NCBI RefSeq assembly: GCF_000331225.1
Contig: NZ_ANFY01000007.1
Location: 186,001 to 250,000, forward strand
Direction of reading: 5' to 3'
Length of the DNA stretch: 64,000 nucleotides
Source of the DNA: Sandarakinorhabdus sp. AAP62
GTDB taxonomy: Bacteria; Pseudomonadota; Alphaproteobacteria; Sphingomonadales; Sphingomonadaceae
Below are positions 54,412 through 64,000 of this stretch, in pieces. Under the pieces are notes generated by a model. It did no database searches. It saw only the letters and a list, made by a program, of their open reading frames with translations, and was not told the origin of the DNA. Position numbers and translations under genes: made by a program. Position 1 is the stretch's first letter. Each line of letters opens with the position of its first letter.

Positions 54412-55491
54412 TTACCAGACCGGAACCATGCGCACGTTGGGCGTCACGTCCATCTTGTCCACCGGGTGGAGATAGAGACGCACAAAGGTAACCGCCGCCT
54501 TGAGCGACAGGCCAACGCGCTTGATCTTGCCCATGATGCCGCCTTCGGCAACCGCAGCATCGATGGCGTCACTGGTCGTCCGCATGGTTTCCAGCAGGGC
54601 GCGATAGCTCGGCGCATCGGTCTGCAGGCCGATCGGGAACACCTGTTTGGTGATGTCGGTGGTGATGCGGAACACGCGGAAGCCGAAATCGGTCGGGTCG
54701 ATGCCGAAATGCTTGTAGAGCACCGGCCGCTTGTGATCGCGCACATACATGGTGGCATAAACGGCATTCAGGAAGAAGCGGATCCACAGCACATTGAGGC
54801 CCGAGGTCAGCTTGGGATCGGAACGCATCAGCAGCGCGAAGGCCTCACCATGGCGGAACTCGTCGTTGCACCATTCCTGGAACCATTTGAAGATCGGATG
54901 GAAGCGCCTTTCGGGGTGCTTCTCCAGATGGCGGTGGATGGTGATGTAACGGGCGTAGCCAATCTTTTCCGACAGATAGGTGGCGTAGAAGATGAACTTC
55001 GGCCGGAAGAAGGTGTATTTCTTGGTCTTGGTCAGGAAACCGAGATCGATGCCGATACCGGCGTCCTTCAGACTGTCGTTGATGAAGCCGGCGTGGCGGC
55101 TTTCATCGCGGGCCATCAGCTTGAACAGTGCCTTGGCATCCGGGTTCTTCATGCGCTTGGTGATCTCGGCATAGAGGATGCAGCCCGAAAATTCCGACGT
55201 CATCGACGAGACCAGGAAATCGATGAACTCCGGCTTCAGCTCCGGGTCCATGGCGGCGATCACGCCATCGAACTCCGGCGTGCGCTTGAAATGCTTCTTG
55301 TTGGGATCGGCGGTCATTTCCGCGATCAGGCTGTCCCACTCGGCGCGCACGCGGCTCACGTCGATGCGGTCCATCGCGTCATAATCGGTGGTGTAGAAAC
55401 GCGGCGACAGCACGGTTTCCTGACGTGCAATCGCCAGCGCATCGTCCTTGGTGATTTCACCACCGGCCTTGATGGGTGTCACGGCGTTCAT
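54412..55491 (-). CDS. acsF: Aerobic Mg-protoporphyrin IX monomethyl ester oxidative cyclase
   Basis: 359-aa di-iron monooxygenase forming ring E with O2. Two ExxH iron motifs: [20 protein letters not shown] and [18 protein letters not shown], plus [17 protein letters not shown]. It marks an aerobic lifestyle; no bchE was seen in the window. ATG 55491 shares its A with the stop of the preceding 97-aa gene (TGATG). Confidence 0.97.
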   Translation of the reverse strand: MNAVTPIKAGGEITKDDALAIARQETVLSPRFYTTDYDAMDRIDVSRVRAEWDSLIAEMTADPNKKHFKRTPEFDGVIAAMDPELKPEFIDFLVSSMTSEFSGCILYAEITKRMKNPDAKALFKLMARDESRHAGFINDSLKDAGIGIDLGFLTKTKKYTFFRPKFIFYATYLSEKIGYARYITIHRHLEKHPERRFHPIFKWFQEWCNDEFRHGEAFALLMRSDPKLTSGLNVLWIRFFLNAVYATMYVRDHKRPVLYKHFGIDPTDFGFRVFRITTDITKQVFPIGLQTDAPSYRALLETMRTTSDAIDAAVAEGGIMGKIKRVGLSLKAAVTFVRLYLHPVDKMDVTPNVRMVPVW

Positions 55492-55784
55492 CACGGCTTC
55501 TCCGAGCTGAAGGTGATTTCGTAAAGTTCGGTCAGTTCCAGCTGGGCTTTCAGCTTGGTCCACAACCGCTCGAACGGGGTGGCTTTCCACACCGTCACCG
55601 GGCGGCGCAGGGTGAGGCGCTCACCAAAGGGCAGTTTCACCGCCGCGCCGTGCACCTTCACCTGATCGCCGGGGCCGAGTTCCACATCGCCATCCAGTTC
55701 GACATGTGCGTGCAGATTTTCGAACGTGTGTTCGATCTCGATCGTGCACTCGGTATCAAAGCGGTCGCGGGTGAACAGGCCCAT
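55491..55784 (-). CDS. Conserved photosynthesis-cluster protein, 97 aa, unknown function
   Basis: Small soluble beta-rich protein starting [20 protein letters not shown] and ending [15 protein letters not shown] small uncharacterised gene is found at this position (between puhC and acsF) in many proteobacterial photosynthesis clusters. Both ends overlap neighbours by a shared TGATG junction, so it is tightly coupled to puhC and acsF, hinting at a role in cyclase function or complex assembly. No catalytic motif is visible. Confidence 0.85.
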   Translation of the reverse strand: MGLFTRDRFDTECTIEIEHTFENLHAHVELDGDVELGPGDQVKVHGAAVKLPFGERLTLRRPVTVWKATPFERLWTKLKAQLELTELYEITFSSEKP

Positions 55785-56341
55785 CAGGCGCCTCCCGCCA
55801 GGAATGGCATCGACGATTGCTTCGGCGCGAGCGGAATGATCGGCTGTTCCGGCACACCGCCGCCACCCACCTGATACGGCGCCAGCAACTGGGCGAAGGC
55901 GGCTCGGTTGGTGCTGCCAAAGCTGCCCAGTTCCAAGATGCGACCCGTAGACGTGTCGGTGAGCGTCAGCGCGCCATCGGCCCATTGCGCCACCGTCACC
56001 GAGCCGGCGCGATCAACTTCCTTCAGGCGGCGTTCGCGCATCAGGCCGCGCATCACGCCGCGGATGAAGCCGGTATTGCTGCCGGGCGGGAAGATGAACA
56101 CCAGTTTGCCGGCCGCCACGTCGGTGACCAGCAAGGCGCCATCCGCGCGGTCTTCGAACCGGAAATCGCGTTGCACCACCACGGCGACCTGGCGCCGCTC
56201 CCGCGATTGCGGTGCGGTTTCGGGCGCCGGCAGCAGACCCAGGCGAATGCTGCCCACCGTGAGAATCGAAATGCCGATCAGCGCACCGGCTGCATAGAGC
56301 GCCGATTTGGGGAAGCGTTCGTGGACGAATTCGCCGCTCAT
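55784..56341 (-). CDS. puhC: Photosynthetic complex assembly protein PuhC
   Basis: 185-aa membrane-anchored protein: one N-terminal helix (ALYAAGALIGISILTVGSIR) and a periplasmic domain with RRQVAVVVQRDFRFEDRADG, FIFPPGSNTGFIRGVMRGLM and LTDTSTGRILELGSFGSTN. Needed for RC-LH1 core assembly in Rhodobacter. The ATG overlaps the puhB stop as ATGA. The C-terminal extension (PIIPLAPKQSSMP) is not conserved. Confidence 0.93.
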   Translation of the reverse strand: MSGEFVHERFPKSALYAAGALIGISILTVGSIRLGLLPAPETAPQSRERRQVAVVVQRDFRFEDRADGALLVTDVAAGKLVFIFPPGSNTGFIRGVMRGLMRERRLKEVDRAGSVTVAQWADGALTLTDTSTGRILELGSFGSTNRAAFAQLLAPYQVGGGGVPEQPIIPLAPKQSSMPFLAGGA

Positions 56342-56955
56342 GCCGCGGCCCCTACCATGGTGGGGGCCGGCTGGGCATCAGGGCTTGCCGCAACGCGGGC
56401 CGGATCGGCCTTGGCCAAGGCATCAGCCAGTTGCGGCACGAAATTTTCCGGCACAGCGCGCAGCATGGGCTGCGGCGAACCAAATTTCCATGGCCGGACG
56501 TGCGGCCACATCTGCAGGTAAGCCAGCGGGAAGCGCACCGTGGGGGTGAGCGACACATCAACCATGCCCGTGCCGGCCGGCTTCACATCCGCCTTGCCAA
56601 CCAGGGCCAGCGGCACGTTCACGCATTTCGGCAGCGCCACGCCGAACCGCAGGACAACGCGCTTGTTGGTGAGCGTGTAGATGGTGGATTTGGCCTGCGC
56701 CCGCGCCAGCACCGCCAGCACGGCCAGGCCGAGCAAGGCCACCGCCAGCGTGGTGACCGCACCCACCACGCCAGTACCGCCAGACACGAAGGCAAAACCG
56801 GCGACGATCAGGAACCAGACGGCAACGAGGCGCGTGTGGAAGACACCACGCGCCACGCCGCGCCAATCCGGCGTGCCCTGCCAGAGGATTTCCTCCCCCG
56901 GCGGCAGCCGCCCGGGCAGACCCGGGATTGGCTCGTCTTCATATTCCATCGACAC
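56338..56955 (-). CDS. puhB: Photosynthetic complex assembly protein PuhB
   Basis: 205-aa membrane protein with about three helices that helps reaction-centre assembly. PGLPGRLPPGEEILWQGTPD at the N-terminus, IYTLTNKRVVLRFGVALPKC (PH-like domain), and FPLAYLQMWPHVRPWKFG. The GTG at 56955 is preferred because GGAG lies 7 nt upstream; the ATG two codons later (56949) would leave a 13-nt spacing. 33 nt after puhA, overlapping puhC by 4 nt. Confidence 0.93.
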   Translation of the reverse strand: MSMEYEDEPIPGLPGRLPPGEEILWQGTPDWRGVARGVFHTRLVAVWFLIVAGFAFVSGGTGVVGAVTTLAVALLGLAVLAVLARAQAKSTIYTLTNKRVVLRFGVALPKCVNVPLALVGKADVKPAGTGMVDVSLTPTVRFPLAYLQMWPHVRPWKFGSPQPMLRAVPENFVPQLADALAKADPARVAASPDAQPAPTMVGAAA

Positions 56956-56988
56956 AAAAAGGCTCCGTCATTCCAGTCCAGCGCCGGA

Positions 56989-57762
56989 TCAGATCAGCGG
57001 CTCGGCCCGTTCCGACGTCGCCCACAGATAGCCGGCACCATAATAGGCCGTGATCTTCTCTTCTTCGAGCAGCGTCACCTGATCGGGCGACTTGGTGCGC
57101 GGCACACCGGCGATCTGGGCACCGGTGATGGCATCGGTCATCACGCCGCCACGGGTGACATTGCACATGGTGATCGGCATCAGCACTGTGCCGGCGCCGC
57201 CGGCCAGATCGACTTCCAGATAGCGCAGGCAGGATTCGGCCCGGTCCATCCACAGTTCCTTGACCGTGCCGGCCTTGCCGCCATCGAGGCCATAGACCGG
57301 CAGACCGCGCGGATCGACATCATTGGCATGAACGTCCACCGGGTGGCTGATCGCCCGCAAAGGCACGATTCGCGGGGCGCCGTGCATATCGAGATCGGGA
57401 CGATCGGCACGCTGGGCGATCGACGCCGGGCCAAGGCCGGAGGTCAGCTTGTCGCCGGTCACATCCAGCGGCTCGCCGGCCCAGGCGCGCGGCAGCACGT
57501 TGGTGGGCAGTTCATCGCGCTCGTTGGCGGTCGGGGTGGTCACATCACCCAGGCCGTGCGGCAGCGAGAAGGTTTTGGGCGGCTTGAAAAACAGCGGCTC
57601 GGTGCCGCCATGGGCAGCGCCGGTCAGATCGTCTTCCACCGGATAGCCTTCGCGGCGGTCTTCACCGCGCAGATACCAGACCAGCCCCAGGAAGAAGAGG
57701 AAGAAGGCGAAGAAGGTCAGCTCTGCAATGTCCAGGCCACCAACCAGATGCACATTCGTCAT
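56989..57762 (-). CDS. puhA: Photosynthetic reaction centre H subunit
   Basis: 257-aa subunit with one N-terminal helix (ELTFFAFFLFFLGLVWYLRG) and a cytoplasmic domain that caps the quinone site and guides protons: EDRREGYPVEDDLTG, VDPRGLPVYGLDGGKAGTVK, YLEVDLAGGAGTVLMPI, and the C-terminal YYGAGYLWATSERAEPLI. No lhaA gene lies between puhA and bchM; 289 bp separate them, where no TGT-N12-ACA box was found. Confidence 0.97.
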   Translation of the reverse strand: MTNVHLVGGLDIAELTFFAFFLFFLGLVWYLRGEDRREGYPVEDDLTGAAHGGTEPLFFKPPKTFSLPHGLGDVTTPTANERDELPTNVLPRAWAGEPLDVTGDKLTSGLGPASIAQRADRPDLDMHGAPRIVPLRAISHPVDVHANDVDPRGLPVYGLDGGKAGTVKELWMDRAESCLRYLEVDLAGGAGTVLMPITMCNVTRGGVMTDAITGAQIAGVPRTKSPDQVTLLEEEKITAYYGAGYLWATSERAEPLI

Positions 57763-58051
57763 GCGAGGTGTCTCCCCTCAATGTGAAACCAGTCGCGGCA
57801 TTGCGGCGCCCCGACCGACCAGCGCGTATCCCCAAACTCTGCCATTCTCGCGCCGGCGAACGACAGGGCGAATCCTCATTCGGCCCGAAAGGGCCCACGG
57901 CTCGCGCCATAGCATGACACCGTTGTAACAGGGTAGAGCAGAAGCCGATGGGATTGCAAACTTTTGCGCCCTGCAGCAGCATTTTTGCCGCTTGTGGTGC
58001 AGGGCTGCCCCTGGTGCCGGCCGTGGCGCTGTCCAGGATGGCCTGATGGGC

Positions 58052-63354
<5,303 letters not shown>

Positions 63355-63365
<11 letters not shown>

Positions 63366-64000
63366 AATGGGATTTTGCCTCGTAGAGCGTATCGCGAGTG
63401 ATGGTGGTCACGCCATGCTCGGCAGCATAGCGCTCGGTGTTGCGGCGCGCCTTGCCGCGCACAAAGAACGGGATTTTGCCCAATTCCGCAAGGGCTTCGG
63501 CGGTCCAGCCTTCAACCTCTCCCCTCCCTGCAAGGGAGGGGTCGGGGGAGGGTGCGAGCGCAGCGAGCGTGGCGGTTTCGGCGGCAGTCTCCGAAGCAGA
63601 ACCCTCCCCCAGCCCCTCTCTTGAAGAAGGGAGGGGGGAAGAAGCATGGCCACCAAGATGGCTCGGTCCGGCCGCATCGGAGAATTCGAAATCCTCGCGG
63701 AACATGGTGAGCAGATGCTCTTCCAGGCCCATCACCAGCGGGTGGACCCAGGTGTCGAACAGCACGTTGGCGCCTTCGAACCCCATCTGCGGGCTGTGGC
63801 GGGCCGGGAAATCCTGCACGTGCACCGGCGCCGAAATCACCGCGCACGGCAGGCGCAGGCGCTTGGCGATGTGACGTTCCATCTGCGTGCCCAGCACCAG
63901 TTCCGGAGCGGCAGCCTCGATGGCTTCCTCGACGGCCAGATAATCATCGCTGATCAGCGGTTCGACGCCATATTTTTCGGCCGCCGCGCGCACTTCGCGG
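63355..64000 (-). CDS. bchB: Dark protochlorophyllide reductase subunit B, C-terminal part (5' end outside window)
   Basis: The last about 215 residues of the BchN-partner subunit. The visible part includes [40 protein letters not shown] and [20 protein letters not shown] of the nitrogenase-like core. It ends with the PCP-red domain [20 protein letters not shown], then [20 protein letters not shown]. Between them, where other BchB proteins have a short variable linker, is an in-frame low-complexity stretch of about 40 residues ([20 protein letters not shown]...) encoded by a palindromic DNA repeat (63516-63646). The frame stays open, so the protein is presumably functional. Confidence 0.95.
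63516..63646. repeat. Palindromic repeat inserted in frame in bchB
   Basis: Hairpin CCCCTCCCT-GCA-AGGGAGGGG at 63521-63541, a second one near 63613-63637, and a 10-bp long-range pair GGGGGAGGGT / ACCCTCCCCC (63545-63554 with 63601-63610), the layout of an intergenic palindromic element. It lies inside the bchB linker and is translated as Ser/Gly/Pro/Ala-rich sequence without breaking the frame. Confidence 0.8.

Noticed and set aside
57910-57945. TGT...CAG sequence near puhA as a PpsR box
   Set aside because: The right half-site is CAG instead of ACA at N12 spacing and there is no symmetric core.

Overview
The window is a high-GC chromosomal segment from an aerobic anoxygenic phototrophic alphaproteobacterium, most likely in the order Sphingomonadales. 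The evidence is a large photosynthesis gene cluster with bacteriochlorophyll a genes (bchCXYZ, bchIDO, bchMLHB), the oxygen-dependent cyclase acsF, pufBALMC with a tetraheme PufC, the puh assembly genes, spirilloxanthin-type carotenoid genes (crtCDF), a PEP-CTERM protein and sphingomonad-style palindromic repeats. No light-harvesting 2 (puc) genes, pufQ, pufX or lhaA were recognised. Genus is not determinable from sequence reading alone.

Layout. 1-4.6 kb (minus): an O-acyltransferase module (MBOAT plus two SGNH proteins) and an AI-2E family permease. 4.6-8.9 kb (minus): cytochrome c maturation genes ccmF-ccmG-ccmH-ccmI. 9.05-15.4 kb (plus): a divergent operon, the most unusual part of the window. 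It encodes an FAD reductase fused to two cyclic-nucleotide domains and a multi-cluster ferredoxin, a predicted diheme cytochrome b, and an FHA-transmembrane-decaheme cytochrome c; a CpdA-like phosphodiesterase follows on the same strand. 15.4-26.2 kb: mostly housekeeping and lipid genes (dnaN, phosphatase, thiolase, dipeptidase, acyl-CoA dehydrogenase, desaturase, Baeyer-Villiger-type monooxygenase), with paired palindromic repeats and a 0.6-kb candidate structured RNA near 19.4-20.04 kb.

26.3-64 kb is the photosynthesis gene cluster. crtF-bchCXYZ-pufBALMC runs leftward and ends at a strong terminator. crtD-crtC diverges from crtF across a shared control region with a perfect TGT-N12-ACA (PpsR/CrtJ-type) box; a second perfect box precedes bchC. 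Right of crtC lies a lower-GC insertion with an XRE regulator, an ImmA/IrrE-type peptidase gene broken by one stop codon, and small genes. Then come two enoyl-CoA hydratases and a glyoxalase-like protein, bchIDO, a PEP-CTERM protein, a TonB receptor, an SbtA/SbtB bicarbonate-transporter pair, and hemA-puhE-acsF-orf-puhCBA and bchM-bchL-bchH-bchB, the last cut by the window edge.

How it fits together: HemA supplies 5-aminolevulinate; BchIDH with BchO, BchM and AcsF carry tetrapyrrole into the bacteriochlorophyll branch; BchL/BchB and BchXYZ do the two ring reductions, and BchC follows. PufLM/PuhA form the reaction centre, PufBA the LH1 antenna and PufC the electron donor; PuhB, PuhC and PuhE help assembly. 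The Ccm proteins would mature both PufC and the decaheme cytochrome of the cyclic-nucleotide redox operon.
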